Numbered from the stretch's first letter, positions 17,041-26,865 are shown. The stretch: DNA of 64,000 nucleotides from Ligilactobacillus sp900765635 (GCF_949152225.1 NZ_CASCJC010000001.1:992001-1056000), one strand, 5' to 3'. Notes: generated by a model from the sequence alone, not told the origin. Numbers and translations: made by a program.

Positions 17041-17090
17041 AACGTCTTCTTGAAGTAAATCTTGTTAATCACTTCATCGTTTTAGACGTT
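17041..17090 (-). terminator. Second terminator after lepA
   Basis: AACGTCT/AGACGTT outer arms and GAAGT/ACTTC inner arms on the minus strand, followed by a T-rich tail. Confidence 0.7.
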
Positions 17091-17111
17091 CCCTTTCTCA
17101 TTATTTTAACT

Positions 17112-17137
17112 ATCCTTATCTTTTAAGCTAAGGATAA
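17112..17137 (-). terminator. Hairpin immediately after lepA
   Basis: Perfect arms TATCCTTA and TAAGGATA around a 10-nt loop, starting 2 bp after the lepA stop. The T-run is poor, so it may mainly protect the transcript end. Confidence 0.55.
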
Positions 17138-17138
17138 T

Positions 17139-18971
17139 TTATTTTGCATTTTCTTCATCCGTCTTTAAAACTGCCATGAAAGCTTCTTGTGGAACTTGTA
17201 CTGTACCAACAGCTTTCATCCGTTTTTTACCACGTTTTTGTTTATCTAATAATTTAGCCCGGCGATCTGGATCACCAGTATGAATCCGTGCGGTAACATC
17301 TTTACGGTAAGCCTTAATATTAGTACGTGCAATAATCTTAGCACCGATTGCAGCTTGAATTGGAATTTCGAAGTTTTGACGTGGAATAATCGTTTTCAAC
17401 TTATCGGTAATCACACGTGCACGTTGTTGCGCAAATTGCCGGTGCGCAATGAAACTCAACGCATCAACACGATCGCCATTTAACAAGATATCAATCTTAA
17501 CTAAATCACTGCTACGACTGCCGTCTAATTCATAATCAAGCGAAGCATAACCGCGTGTACTTGATTTTAATTTATCAAAGAAATCAAAAATAATTTCTGA
17601 TAATGGCATATCATAAACCACATTTACGCGGTAATCATCTAAATATTCCATTGTCACAAATTGACCGCGTTTACGTTGACACAAGTCCATCACAGCGCCG
17701 ACGTATTCATTTGGCACCATGATTTCCGCTTTAACAAACGGCTCGTTAATTTGGCGAATCATCGGTACTTCTGGCATCTGAGCTGGATTTGAGACCTCAA
17801 CATGACTACCATCAGTTAGTTCAACATCATACGTAACCGATGGTGCTGTCGTAATTAAATCCATGTTAAATTCACGTTCTAGCCGTTCTTGAACAACATC
17901 CATGTGTAATAAACCTAAAAAACCACATCTAAAGCCAAAGCCTAAAGCTTGGGATGTTTCTGGTTCAAATTCCAAAGCCGCATCGTTTAGTTGTAATTTT
18001 TCCAAGGCTTCACGTAAGTCGTTGTACTTGGAATTTTCAGTTGGATATAATCCTGAAAAAACCATTGGATTCATATCACGATAACCAGCTAATGGCTTTT
18101 CAGTTGGATTTAACGCATTAGTTACTGTATCACCGACACGTGTATCTTGAATATCTTTGATACTTGCAGTTAGATAGCCTACATCGCCAGCCATCAAATA
18201 ATCACGTTTCAATGGTTTAGGTGAGTTAACCCCGACTTCGACTACATCGTATTCGGCACCACTATTCATTAAACGAATCTTATCACCAGGTTTAACCGTT
18301 CCTTCAACAATTCGTAAACTTAAAACAACTCCACGATAATCATCATAAACTGAGTCAAAAATCAAAGCTTTAAGTGGTGCTTGCAAATCACCGGTTGGTG
18401 CTGGAACCTTAGCGACGATTTGTTCTAACATTTCTTCGATTCCTAGCCCTGTTTTGGCCGATGCTAAAACCGCCTCTGAAGCATCCAACCCAATAATGTC
18501 TTCAATTTCTTGGCGCACTCTTTCGGGTTCAGCCGACGGTAAATCAATCTTATTAATTACAGGTAAAATTTCTAAATCATCGTCGATAGCCAAATAAACG
18601 TTTGCTAAAGTCTGCGCCTCAATCCCTTGCGCTGCATCAACTACAAGAATTGCCCCTTCACACGCTGCTAAAGAACGCGACACCTCATACGAAAAATCGA
18701 CGTGTCCAGGAGTGTCGATCAGGTGAAAAATATAGGTTTCTCCATCTTTAGCTTGATAATGCAATTCAACAGCGTTTAGTTTAATAGTGATTCCACGTTC
18801 ACGTTCTAACTCCATCGAATCTAAAAGTTGATCTTGCATTTCGCGCTTAGAAACCGTATCGGTCATTTCTAAAATCCGATCAGCCAAAGTTGACTTTCCA
18901 TGATCGATATGAGCCACAATCGAAAAATTTCGAATATGTTTTTGACGCTCTTTCATTTCTTCTAAATTCAT
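17139..18971 (-). CDS. lepA: Elongation factor 4 (LepA), ribosome GTPase
   Basis: LepA is a translational GTPase related to EF-G that acts on stalled or initiating ribosomes. The G domain is intact (VAHIDHGKST at 19-28, DTPGHVDFSYE, NKIDLPSAEP), followed by EF-G-like domains and the LepA-specific C-terminal domain (DLVKIDILLNGDRVDALSFI, and the basic tail GKKRMKAVGTVQVPQEAF). At 610 residues it is full length. It lies downstream of dnaJ, as is common in lactobacilli, but the 260-bp gap with terminators suggests its own transcription. Confidence 0.97.
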   Translation of the reverse strand: MNLEEMKERQKHIRNFSIVAHIDHGKSTLADRILEMTDTVSKREMQDQLLDSMELERERGITIKLNAVELHYQAKDGETYIFHLIDTPGHVDFSYEVSRSLAACEGAILVVDAAQGIEAQTLANVYLAIDDDLEILPVINKIDLPSAEPERVRQEIEDIIGLDASEAVLASAKTGLGIEEMLEQIVAKVPAPTGDLQAPLKALIFDSVYDDYRGVVLSLRIVEGTVKPGDKIRLMNSGAEYDVVEVGVNSPKPLKRDYLMAGDVGYLTASIKDIQDTRVGDTVTNALNPTEKPLAGYRDMNPMVFSGLYPTENSKYNDLREALEKLQLNDAALEFEPETSQALGFGFRCGFLGLLHMDVVQERLEREFNMDLITTAPSVTYDVELTDGSHVEVSNPAQMPEVPMIRQINEPFVKAEIMVPNEYVGAVMDLCQRKRGQFVTMEYLDDYRVNVVYDMPLSEIIFDFFDKLKSSTRGYASLDYELDGSRSSDLVKIDILLNGDRVDALSFIAHRQFAQQRARVITDKLKTIIPRQNFEIPIQAAIGAKIIARTNIKAYRKDVTARIHTGDPDRRAKLLDKQKRGKKRMKAVGTVQVPQEAFMAVLKTDEENAK

Positions 18972-19107
18972 TTAGCCTAAATTCCTACTTTCATTCAATA
19001 TCTCTAACTATTAATTATAGCTTTATTCAACAGGCGCCGTCAAATCTCTTTAGATAAAAAGGTGCGATAATTTTTAGTGCCAAAAAACAAACATATAAAA
19101 GTTAAAG

Positions 19108-19148
19108 CAAAAAGCCCTCCGTACTAGAAAACCAGTAAGGAGAGCTTA
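19108..19148 (-). terminator. Terminator between dnaJ and lepA
   Basis: On the minus strand AAGCTCTCC...AGT pairs imperfectly with ACT...GGAGGGCTT (one mismatch) and is followed by TTTTTGC. Located about 90 bp after dnaJ. Confidence 0.65.
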
Positions 19149-19192
19149 AAATTAATAACTTTAATACTCTATCAGTCCGCTACCAAAGAACC

Positions 19193-19227
19193 GAAAAGTA
19201 TTGGAAAAACTAACTTCCCAACACTTT
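19193..19227 (-). terminator. Hairpin just after dnaJ
   Basis: AAAAGTGTTGG pairs with CCAATACTTTT on the minus strand (one A-C mismatch), 7 bp after the dnaJ stop. It may be the first of two tandem terminators of the heat-shock operon. Confidence 0.55.
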
Positions 19228-19233
19228 TAATCA

Positions 19234-20367
19234 TTAAAGTTTACCGTTTTTTAAACGATCGAAAAACGATCCTTCACCTGTTGTTTTTTCACCTGAAGCT
19301 TCTGCAAATTCTTTTAACGCTTCTTTTTGCTTCTTGTTTAATTTCTTAGGTGTGATAATCTTGACAGTGACAAGTTGATCGCCGTTGCCATTACCACGTA
19401 AACGAGGAGCTCCTTTACCACGCAAACGGAAAGTTGTCCCAGTTTGTGTTCCAGCTGGAATTGTTAATTTAACATCACCGTGTACAGTTTGAACTTGAAT
19501 TTCATCACCTAAGGCAGCTTGAACAAAACTAATTGGTTGATCAAGATAGATTTCTGAACCGTTTCGTTTGAAAATTTCACTTGGAGAAACAGTAAAGACA
19601 ATGAATAAATCGCCATATGGTCCACCATTTGTCCCAGCTTCACCTTGGCCTTGATAACGAATTTGGTTACCATCTTCAACACCGGCAGGAACCGTTACTT
19701 CGATTGCATGGTGTTCTTGAACATGTCCTGTACCATAACAAGTCGTACATTTATCCTTGATTTCTTTACCAGTTCCATGACAAAGATCACACTCTTGTTG
19801 TGTCATAATTCGGCCAAGTGGCGTCTGGCGTTGAACTTGAACAAAACCACGACCACCACATTTTGAACAGGTTACTGGTGAAGTGCCAGCTTTAGCGCCA
19901 GAACCACCACAAGTCTTACATTCAGCTTCACGGGTATATTCAATCTTAGTTTTCTTACCAAAGATTGCTTCTTCAAAAGTTAGATGCATCTCATATTGTA
20001 AATCACGCCCTTGACGTGGTGCATTTTGGGAACGTCCACTTGTAGCACCGCCACCAAAAAATGAACTGAAAATATCTTCAAAGCCACCGCCGCCAAAACC
20101 ACCAAAGCTACCATCAAATCCGCCATTACCAAAGCCACCAAAGCCTTGAGCATCTGTCGAACCGAATTGATCATATTGTGCCTTTTTTTGTGGATCACTT
20201 AATATTTCATAGGCATCGTTAATTTCTTTGAACTTTTCTTCTGCCCCAGCTTCCTTATTTAAATCGGGATGATATTTTTTAGAAAGCTTGCGATAGGCCT
20301 TTTTTATCTCATCAGCCGACGCGTCCTTAGATACGCCCAAGACTTCATAAGGATCTCTTTGTGCCAT
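19234..20367 (-). CDS. dnaJ: Chaperone DnaJ (Hsp40)
   Basis: DnaJ delivers unfolded proteins to DnaK and stimulates its ATPase. The J domain has the HPD motif (KKYHPDLNKE near residue 32). A Gly/Phe-rich linker follows (about residues 68-110), then four CxxCxGxG zinc repeats (CKTCGGSGA, CSKCGGRG, CDLCHGTG, CTTCYGTG) and the C-terminal substrate-binding domains. At 377 residues it is a type I (DnaJ) form. It is the last gene of hrcA-grpE-dnaK-dnaJ, with a terminator between dnaK and dnaJ that may lower its expression. Confidence 0.97.
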   Translation of the reverse strand: MAQRDPYEVLGVSKDASADEIKKAYRKLSKKYHPDLNKEAGAEEKFKEINDAYEILSDPQKKAQYDQFGSTDAQGFGGFGNGGFDGSFGGFGGGGFEDIFSSFFGGGATSGRSQNAPRQGRDLQYEMHLTFEEAIFGKKTKIEYTREAECKTCGGSGAKAGTSPVTCSKCGGRGFVQVQRQTPLGRIMTQQECDLCHGTGKEIKDKCTTCYGTGHVQEHHAIEVTVPAGVEDGNQIRYQGQGEAGTNGGPYGDLFIVFTVSPSEIFKRNGSEIYLDQPISFVQAALGDEIQVQTVHGDVKLTIPAGTQTGTTFRLRGKGAPRLRGNGNGDQLVTVKIITPKKLNKKQKEALKEFAEASGEKTTGEGSFFDRLKNGKL

Positions 20368-20425
20368 CTTATATAATCCTCCATCATTTTAATACTAGTC
20401 TAGCTTACCATATCGTTAGCTAAAT

Positions 20426-20460
20426 AAAAAGTCAAAGTCCCAAACGGGCTTTGACTTTTT
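20426..20460 (-). terminator. Terminator between dnaK and dnaJ
   Basis: AAAAAGTCAAAG and CTTTGACTTTTT arms, perfectly paired, with a short CCC/GGG inner stem and a T-run on either strand. It lies 20 bp after the dnaK stop and should let only part of the polymerase through to dnaJ. Confidence 0.85.
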
Positions 20461-20479
20461 ATCATTAGCCTTTTTTTGA

Positions 20480-22321
20480 CTACTTATCGTCTGGGTCTAC
20501 TTCTTTAAAGTCACCATCAACGGTTGTGTCATCTCCATTAGCAGATGTAGCATCTGGATTTGCTTGACCTTGAGCAGCTTGTTGCGCTTCTTGTGCTTGT
20601 TGATAAAGTTTTACAGATACTTCTTGAACTTCTTTCATCAAGTCATCTTTTTTGGTCTTCATTTCTTCAAGATCATTAGCTTCTTGCGCTTTCTTCAAAG
20701 CATCGCGTGCTTCTTCAAGTTTCTTGATTTCATCAGCTGAAACTTTATCTTTAACTTCTTCTAAAGTCTTATCTGTTTGGAAGAGTAATTGATCAACTTC
20801 ATTACGTAAATCAACTTCTTCTTTACGCTTCTTATCGGCAGCTTCGTTTTCCTTAGCTTCCTTAACCATACGTTCGATTTCTTCATCTGATAAACCAGAA
20901 GAACTCTTAATCGTAATCTTTTGTTCTTTGTTTGTGCCCATATCCTTAGCTGAAACATTTACAATACCGTTTTTATCGATATCAAATGTTACTTGGATTT
21001 GAGGAATACCACGTGGTGCTGGTGGAATATCCGTTAATTGGAAGCGACCAAGTGTCTTGTTATCTGCTGCCATTGGACGTTCACCTTGTAAAACATGGAT
21101 ATCAACGGCTGGTTGATTATCAGCAGCTGTTGAGAAGATTTGTGATTTAGATGTTGGAATCGTTGTATTGCGATCAATTAACTTGGTAAATACGCCACCC
21201 ATAGTTTCGATACCTAAAGACAATGGTGTAACATCAAGTAAGACAACATCTTTAACATCACCTGTGATAACCCCACCTTGAACTGCAGCACCTAAGGCAA
21301 CTGCTTCATCTGGGTTAACTGATTCATTTGGTTTGTGGCCTGTTTCAGCTTCAACAGCTTCTTTAACAGCTGGAATACGAGTTGAACCACCAACTAAGAT
21401 AACTTCATCGATATCAGCATTAGTTAAACCAGCATCCTTTAAGGCATTACGTACAGGAATCTTTGTTCTTTCAACTAAGTCAGCTGTTAATTCATTAAAT
21501 TTAGCACGAGTCAAAGTTGTTTCCAAGTGTAATGGACCAGCTGCACCAGCCGTAATAAATGGTAAGGAGATTTGAGCTGAAGTTACACCTGATAAATCTT
21601 TTTTAGCTTTTTCAGCTGCATCTTTCAAACGTTGCATAGCCATCTTATCAGATGAAAGATCAATACCATTTTCTTGTTTGAATGTAGCAACTAACCAATC
21701 AATAATCTTGTTATCAAAGTCATCCCCACCAAGATGTGTATCACCATTTGTAGAAAGAACTTCAAAGACACCGTCACCTAATTCAAGAATAGAAACATCA
21801 AAAGTCCCACCACCAAGGTCAAAGACTAAGATTTTTTCATCTTTATCAGTCTTATCTAAACCATATGCTAAAGCAGCTGCAGTTGGTTCATTAACAATTC
21901 GTTCAACTGTTAAACCAGCAATTTTACCAGCATCTTTAGTTGCTTGACGTTGTGAATCATTAAAGTAAGCAGGTACTGTAATAACAGCTTGAGTAACAGG
22001 TTCACCCAAGTAAGATTCAGCATAATCTTTAATATATTGTAAAATCATTGCTGAAATTTCTTGTGGTGTATATTCTTTACCTTCAATATTTACCTTATAA
22101 TCTTCACCCATATGGCGTTTGATTGAGGCAACCGTGTTAGGATTTGTAATTGCTTGACGTTTAGCAACTTCACCAACTTGTGTTTCACCGTTTTTAAAGG
22201 AAACAACAGATGGGGTTGTTCGATTACCTTCTGGATTTGTAATAATTTTAGCTTCTTTACCTTCAAGAACAGCAACTGCAGAGTTTGTTGTTCCTAAGTC
22301 AATACCAATAATTTTTGACAT
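20480..22321 (-). CDS. dnaK: Chaperone DnaK (Hsp70)
   Basis: DnaK is the ATP-driven Hsp70 chaperone. The ATPase domain motifs are intact: IGIDLGTTNS at the N-terminus, VFDLGGGTFDVSIL, VGGSTRIPAVKE; the substrate domain (RTTIP-like NTTIPTSKSQIFSTAADNQ) and helical lid follow, ending in an acidic tail EVDPDDK. The start is ATG 22321 (MSKIIGIDLG) after a GAGGTTG ribosome site; a 3-codon TTG extension is possible but unlikely. The product is 613 residues. Confidence 0.97.
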   Translation of the reverse strand: MSKIIGIDLGTTNSAVAVLEGKEAKIITNPEGNRTTPSVVSFKNGETQVGEVAKRQAITNPNTVASIKRHMGEDYKVNIEGKEYTPQEISAMILQYIKDYAESYLGEPVTQAVITVPAYFNDSQRQATKDAGKIAGLTVERIVNEPTAAALAYGLDKTDKDEKILVFDLGGGTFDVSILELGDGVFEVLSTNGDTHLGGDDFDNKIIDWLVATFKQENGIDLSSDKMAMQRLKDAAEKAKKDLSGVTSAQISLPFITAGAAGPLHLETTLTRAKFNELTADLVERTKIPVRNALKDAGLTNADIDEVILVGGSTRIPAVKEAVEAETGHKPNESVNPDEAVALGAAVQGGVITGDVKDVVLLDVTPLSLGIETMGGVFTKLIDRNTTIPTSKSQIFSTAADNQPAVDIHVLQGERPMAADNKTLGRFQLTDIPPAPRGIPQIQVTFDIDKNGIVNVSAKDMGTNKEQKITIKSSSGLSDEEIERMVKEAKENEAADKKRKEEVDLRNEVDQLLFQTDKTLEEVKDKVSADEIKKLEEARDALKKAQEANDLEEMKTKKDDLMKEVQEVSVKLYQQAQEAQQAAQGQANPDATSANGDDTTVDGDFKEVDPDDK

Positions 22322-22350
22322 ACTATTCAACCTCTTTTAAAATTATTTTT

Positions 22351-22896
22351 TTACTGTGCAACAACGACCATTGCTGGACGTAAGACACGATCTTTTAACA
22401 AATATCCATCTTGGAAAACTTCCACGACAGTTTCTTTTTGACTATCTTCACTAGCTTCAACTGTTTTAACGGCTTGATGAAGCGTTGGATCAAATGGTTG
22501 ACCTAAAGCTTCAATCTTAGTAACGTTATTGTTAGTCAAAGCATTATTCATATCATTTGCAACCATCTCAATACCACGTTTTAATTGTTGCGAACCTTCA
22601 TCACTAACTTCAATGCTTAGTGCACGATTTAAATTATCAATCACTGGCAAGATAGCCTTAGCCAAAGCTTGCCCTTCGTATTTTAATAATTGTTCTTGCT
22701 CTTTTTTGAAACGAGTATGCATATTAGCCATTTCTGCTTGAGAACGTAAATACTTATCTTCCATCTCAGCATATTTCGCTTCTAGTTGTGCAATCTTTTC
22801 ATTTGCTTCTTGCATTGGATCTTTTTCTTGAATTTCTTGGGTTTTTGTTTCTGTAGCTTCTTCTTGTTCATTAGCTACTTTTTGTTCTTCTGCCAC
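22351..22896 (-). CDS. grpE: Nucleotide exchange factor GrpE
   Basis: GrpE releases ADP from DnaK. The protein has a low-complexity acidic N-terminus (residues 1-40), a long coiled coil (AQLEAKYAEMEDKYLRSQAE onward), and the C-terminal beta domain with the signature around LGQPFDPTLHQAV and GYLLKDRVLRPAMVVV. I choose GTG 22896 because AAGGGGTG lies 7 bp upstream; an ATG at 22914 that overlaps the hrcA stop (TAATG) is the alternative and would add six residues. Confidence 0.93.
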   Translation of the reverse strand: MAEEQKVANEQEEATETKTQEIQEKDPMQEANEKIAQLEAKYAEMEDKYLRSQAEMANMHTRFKKEQEQLLKYEGQALAKAILPVIDNLNRALSIEVSDEGSQQLKRGIEMVANDMNNALTNNNVTKIEALGQPFDPTLHQAVKTVEASEDSQKETVVEVFQDGYLLKDRVLRPAMVVVAQ

Positions 22897-22913
22897 TTCA
22901 ACACCCCTTTTCA

Positions 22914-23942
22914 TTAAAAACTATTGTAATAATTGGTAAGTCGCCTAGACAACTCATTTCTAAATACATCTAACAGGCCAATCATCTTGGAATACGGCAT
23001 ATTTGTCGGTCCCAAAATTGCGATTAATCCTTGACCATTATTGCCATCATTATAGGTAGCAGAGATTACACTATAATCTAACAAAATATCATTCGTCAAC
23101 TCACGTCCAATTTTAACAGAAATATCATCATCAAGACGTCCCAATAACGAATTCAAATCAGTTTTATGATCAACCAATGAATACAATAACTTGATTTGTT
23201 CAAGATTATCACTATTCACTAAGTTTAGCAGGTTCTTTTTACCACCAACATAAACATGTTCACGTACGGCTTTTTCTAAAACATTGCCAAATACCTCGAT
23301 AAAACCTGCTGGTTGGTGCAAATAACGCTGTAACAACGCCATATTATTTTGCAAGTGCGCCTCGATTTGATTCAATGGCAAGCCAACCAGTTGATCATTA
23401 ATCAATCTGATCACGGCTTCTAACTCATCGCCACTAATGCCTGCTGGTAGGTTAAAAATTTGATTTTCAACCGTTCCATCACTCGTTACCATCAGCAACA
23501 TCACTTGTTGACTTCCAAGCGGTACCATCCGAAATCCTTCTAAACGAAGTTCTTGTGAACCAGGTTTTAAAGAAATTGCCGTATAGTTTGTCAAATCAGA
23601 CAAAATCCGCGCCGAGGTTGCCACAATCTCATCAACCTTAGAAAACTCACTATCAAAAGAAGTACGAATATTTCGCAATTCTTCTTGATTAAGCTTACTT
23701 GGTTGCACTAAGTTATCAACATAATAACGATAGCCAAGCAAAGAAGGTACCCGCCCCGAACTTGAATGTTCTTTAGCGATATAACCAGCTTGCTCTAAAG
23801 CGGCCATTTCGTTACGAATCGTTGCTGAACTCACGTGCACTGGTAATTGCTCTTGCAACTTTTTAGAACCAATTGGCTGACCGATATTTGTATAATCTCG
23901 GATGATCGCTTCTAAAATCAACAACTGTCGTGGTGTCAACAT
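22914..23942 (-). CDS. hrcA: Heat-inducible transcription repressor HrcA
   Basis: HrcA binds the CIRCE operator and represses the class I heat-shock genes; its folding depends on GroEL. The N-terminal winged helix (LTPRQLLILEAIIRDY; SATIRNEMAALEQAGYI) and the C-terminal GAF-like domain (LAILGPTNMPYSKMIGLLDV) are clear. The start is ATG 23942, placed by AGAGGTG upstream. The product is 342 residues. The gene leads the grpE-dnaK-dnaJ operon and its own promoter carries CIRCE, so it regulates itself. Confidence 0.96.
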   Translation of the reverse strand: MLTPRQLLILEAIIRDYTNIGQPIGSKKLQEQLPVHVSSATIRNEMAALEQAGYIAKEHSSSGRVPSLLGYRYYVDNLVQPSKLNQEELRNIRTSFDSEFSKVDEIVATSARILSDLTNYTAISLKPGSQELRLEGFRMVPLGSQQVMLLMVTSDGTVENQIFNLPAGISGDELEAVIRLINDQLVGLPLNQIEAHLQNNMALLQRYLHQPAGFIEVFGNVLEKAVREHVYVGGKKNLLNLVNSDNLEQIKLLYSLVDHKTDLNSLLGRLDDDISVKIGRELTNDILLDYSVISATYNDGNNGQGLIAILGPTNMPYSKMIGLLDVFRNELSRRLTNYYNSF

Positions 23943-23958
23943 CACAATCACCTCTTTT

Positions 23959-23985
23959 TTAGCACTTGATGTATTAGAGTGCTAA
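23959..23985 (-). promoter_or_regulatory. CIRCE operator (HrcA binding site)
   Basis: TTAGCACTT - 9 bp - GAGTGCTAA, one base from the consensus TTAGCACTC-N9-GAGTGCTAA. It lies between the hrcA promoter and the start codon, within the leader. Confidence 0.96.
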
Positions 23986-23995
23986 GTCAATTATT

Positions 23996-24024
23996 AATAT
24001 ACACGAGTTTTCATTAAACGTCAA
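23996..24024 (-). promoter_or_regulatory. Promoter of the hrcA-grpE-dnaK-dnaJ operon
   Basis: On the minus strand TTGACG (24019-24024), 17-bp spacer, TATATT (23996-24001); the start point would fall beside CIRCE. Confidence 0.85.
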
Positions 24025-24065
24025 GAATAGTCAATCTTTTTTTTGAAAATATTTCACAAAAAATA

Positions 24066-24111
24066 AAATATCGCCTAGTCCCCTTTTACTTGAAGTTCCT
24101 AAGCGATATTT
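24066..24111 (-). terminator. Terminator after the Bce-type permease
   Basis: AAATATCGCTTAG pairs with CTAGGCGATATTT on the minus strand, followed by a T-rich run, starting directly after the permease stop. Confidence 0.8.
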
Positions 24112-24113
24112 AA

Positions 24114-26072
24114 TTAATCTTTTTGATTAACAATCTTTTGATAAACTTGTGCAGTTAACAAATAGACGCCTAAATATAATAAACTCAAACACCCAAAAAC
24201 AATTAAACTGACTGTTATAAATAGTTTTTGATCATACAAAGAAAAGATTTTCATTACACTGATAATCGCTGGGAGTGCACAAGCCGTATTAAGCCCACTC
24301 CCTAATAACGGTAATAAAAAGACTGCCAAAACTTGACCAATAATTGTTTTTTTGGTTTCCTTACGACTTAAACCAACCTGTTGCATTGTTTGGAAACGTT
24401 GGCGATCAGCATATCCTTCAGATAATTGTTTATAGTAAATAATAATAACAGTCGTCAAGCCTAAAGCAACACTCACTAAAAAGCCTACAAATAAAAAGCC
24501 ACCTGTAAATTGTTTAAAGAAATCACGCATCTCAGCTTTAAACGAATACTGTGCCGATACTAATTTGAAGTTTTGAACTACTGCTTGTACAAATGATTTT
24601 TGATTTGGTAAACTACCAGCTAAATTAAATAATTTTAAATAAACATAATCATTATTTGAGTTAGGCAAAATTGAGTCCTTTTGATGATGTTTGCTAAAGA
24701 TTTTATCAAGCTGTTGTTGATCTTTAACAACTAAAAAGACCGGTTGAAAAATTGAGTGGTCATAATTAATCGCTAATTTAAAATCTTTAATTTGTTTAAT
24801 TTTTAACTTATGACTAGCAACAGTTAATTGCTGGCCTAACTTTTCATTTGGAGCATAGATTAAAGCTTCATTTTCTTTTAGCTGATAATTGGTTTGTTGC
24901 ATTTTGTTATATTGGGCAAGTGTCAAGCCTGCTAGTTTATAAATTGCTGTAGAAAAGTTTTCTTCCACAAAGCGATTACCTTGAAACTTTCCAATAAGTG
25001 GTTGCGCCAAAGTCAAAGCTGTTTCATCAGTAATTTTCACCTGTGATTTTTTAGCTAAGTCATTTAGCGTTGTTTTTTGCGCCGGTGTCAAATCTTGGGG
25101 CAAATTCAAAACAACTTCTGTTGGATTCCAAGTTGCAAGTGCTTTTTGTTGTCCTGCATATAAACTAATCGTTGATATCATCACTACACAAACTGATGAA
25201 CATAATAAACAAATCGAAGCTAAGCCTGCGCCATTTTGTTTCATTCGATACAACATGCCTGAAAGAGAAATAAAATGTTTTGGATTATAATAATAATTAA
25301 GACGCCGTTTTAAAAATTTTAATAGGACAATACTAAAGCTAATAAAAACTAAATATGTTCCTAAAACAACTAATAAAATTGCCAACATGAATTTATTAAT
25401 TCCTGCCATATTGGGCTTAGTTGTTATCGCTAAATAATAACCCCCACTTAAAATCACAATACCTAAAAGGCCTAATAAAATATTTTGTTTAGGTTCTTTT
25501 TCAGGTTTTTGGGCACCATGCCAAAGTTCAATCGGATTAACACGCCAAACATAAAAGAGATCCTTTAATAATAAAAGCAGATAGATTCCTGCGACATAAG
25601 CTACATTGATTCCTAATACATCTAATTCAATAGTACTACTTAAACCATCCAAGCCAATAATGCGTTGAAAAATTAAGAAGAAAAACTTAGAAAAAAGGAT
25701 TCCTATACTTAAACCAATGGCAACTGTTGCTAAAAGTAGACAACAATTCTTTAAAAATTGAAAGAGGTATAAATCTCCTTTGGCAAAACCTAACATGTTA
25801 TATAGACCTAATTGTTTTGCTTCAATTGTTTTTTGCGTATTATTAATATAAAACATAAAAAACAAACCAATTAAAGCAACAAAAGAAATCCCTAAACTTG
25901 CCGTTGTTGTAATTGTTGCTCCTTGTTGTAGCTTTGCGAGACTAGGATTTTTAAAGATTGACCAAAAAATATAATTCAAAGCAGTCAAAATACTAGCTGA
26001 AAAAATAAAAGGACCATAAATTTGTTTATTTTTAAAGAAACTTTGTAAAACTAGTTTTAAATGTAACATCAT
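24114..26072 (-). CDS. Bce-type ABC transporter permease (antimicrobial peptide sensing/resistance)
   Basis: The 652-residue protein has the layout of BceB/VraG permeases: one N-terminal membrane segment, further segments with an FtsX-like domain, a large outside domain of about 200 residues (roughly 305-510), and a C-terminal FtsX domain. Such permeases act with an ATPase to free targets from bacitracin-like or other cell-wall peptides and to signal to a partner histidine kinase. The matching ATPase, kinase and regulator are upstream in the same cluster. Which peptide is sensed cannot be told from the sequence. Confidence 0.88.
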   Translation of the reverse strand: MMLHLKLVLQSFFKNKQIYGPFIFSASILTALNYIFWSIFKNPSLAKLQQGATITTTASLGISFVALIGLFFMFYINNTQKTIEAKQLGLYNMLGFAKGDLYLFQFLKNCCLLLATVAIGLSIGILFSKFFFLIFQRIIGLDGLSSTIELDVLGINVAYVAGIYLLLLLKDLFYVWRVNPIELWHGAQKPEKEPKQNILLGLLGIVILSGGYYLAITTKPNMAGINKFMLAILLVVLGTYLVFISFSIVLLKFLKRRLNYYYNPKHFISLSGMLYRMKQNGAGLASICLLCSSVCVVMISTISLYAGQQKALATWNPTEVVLNLPQDLTPAQKTTLNDLAKKSQVKITDETALTLAQPLIGKFQGNRFVEENFSTAIYKLAGLTLAQYNKMQQTNYQLKENEALIYAPNEKLGQQLTVASHKLKIKQIKDFKLAINYDHSIFQPVFLVVKDQQQLDKIFSKHHQKDSILPNSNNDYVYLKLFNLAGSLPNQKSFVQAVVQNFKLVSAQYSFKAEMRDFFKQFTGGFLFVGFLVSVALGLTTVIIIYYKQLSEGYADRQRFQTMQQVGLSRKETKKTIIGQVLAVFLLPLLGSGLNTACALPAIISVMKIFSLYDQKLFITVSLIVFGCLSLLYLGVYLLTAQVYQKIVNQKD

Positions 26073-26082
26073 TTAAGCCCCC

Positions 26083-26829
26083 TTAATTATTCAAAGCTAA
26101 GAGACTTTGCGAAATTTTTTCGAGATATTGTTTTCGACTCATCTCACCTTTAAAAAGTTCATGATAAATCTTACCATCTTTAATAAAAAGGGTCCGTGTA
26201 GCATAGCTAGCAGCTTTAGCACTATGCGTTACCATCACGATTGTTTGCCCGTTTTGATTAACTAATTCCAATAATTCGAGCATCTTAGTTGCTGTAGCCG
26301 AGTCCAAAGCCCCAGTTGGTTCGTCAGCCAAAAGCAGGTCGGGCTGTGTAATCAAAGCTCTAGCCGCCGCAATCCGTTGCCGTTGACCACCTGAAATTTC
26401 ATAAGGATAGCGTTCCAATAAATCTTCAATCTGTAAAATTTTAGCTAGCGGTTTTAGACGTTTATGCATCTCAGCTGGCTTAGTCTTAGCTAAAACTAAA
26501 GGCAAGAAAATATTGTCTTTATTATTAAATGTATCTAATAAGTTAAAGTGTTGAAAGATAAAGCCTAGGTGTTCTCTTCTAAACTTAGCGGCTGCATTTT
26601 CTTTTAGTTTTTGTAGATTATTTTCCTTTAAGAAAATTTCTCCACTTGTGGGTTTATCTAAGGTCGCAATTATGTTTAAAAGCGTCGTTTTACCTGCGCC
26701 CGATTCACCCATAATAGCGACAAATTCTCCTTCTTGAACCTCAAGATTAATGTCTTTTAAAGCTTCAACTTCAATACTACTTTCATCTGTAAAAACTTTA
26801 CGTACATGTGTTAATTTTAAAATACTCAT
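26083..26829 (-). CDS. Bce-type ABC transporter ATP-binding protein
   Basis: The ATPase has Walker A GESGAGKTT near residue 41, signature ISGGQRQRIAAARAL near 145, Walker B LLLADEPTGALDS and the H-loop histidine in VTHSAKAA. At 248 residues it matches BceA. It is 10 bp upstream of the permease and energises it. Its promoter region (26830-26917) follows the terminator of the kinase gene and is the expected site of control by the linked response regulator. Confidence 0.9.
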   Translation of the reverse strand: MSILKLTHVRKVFTDESSIEVEALKDINLEVQEGEFVAIMGESGAGKTTLLNIIATLDKPTSGEIFLKENNLQKLKENAAAKFRREHLGFIFQHFNLLDTFNNKDNIFLPLVLAKTKPAEMHKRLKPLAKILQIEDLLERYPYEISGGQRQRIAAARALITQPDLLLADEPTGALDSATATKMLELLELVNQNGQTIVMVTHSAKAASYATRTLFIKDGKIYHELFKGEMSRKQYLEKISQSLLALNN

Positions 26830-26865
26830 TTTTTGTTACCTCCTAATTGATAACTCAATTATAAA

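Noticed and set aside
16890..17138. A small RNA gene between lepA and dnaG
   Set aside because: The stretch is explained by two lepA terminators and the dnaG promoter and leader; no further structure stands out.
21678..21947. Plus-strand open frames inside dnaK, polC, infB, smc and other genes
   Set aside because: They are shadows of strongly supported genes on the minus strand, without ribosome sites or recognisable domains.
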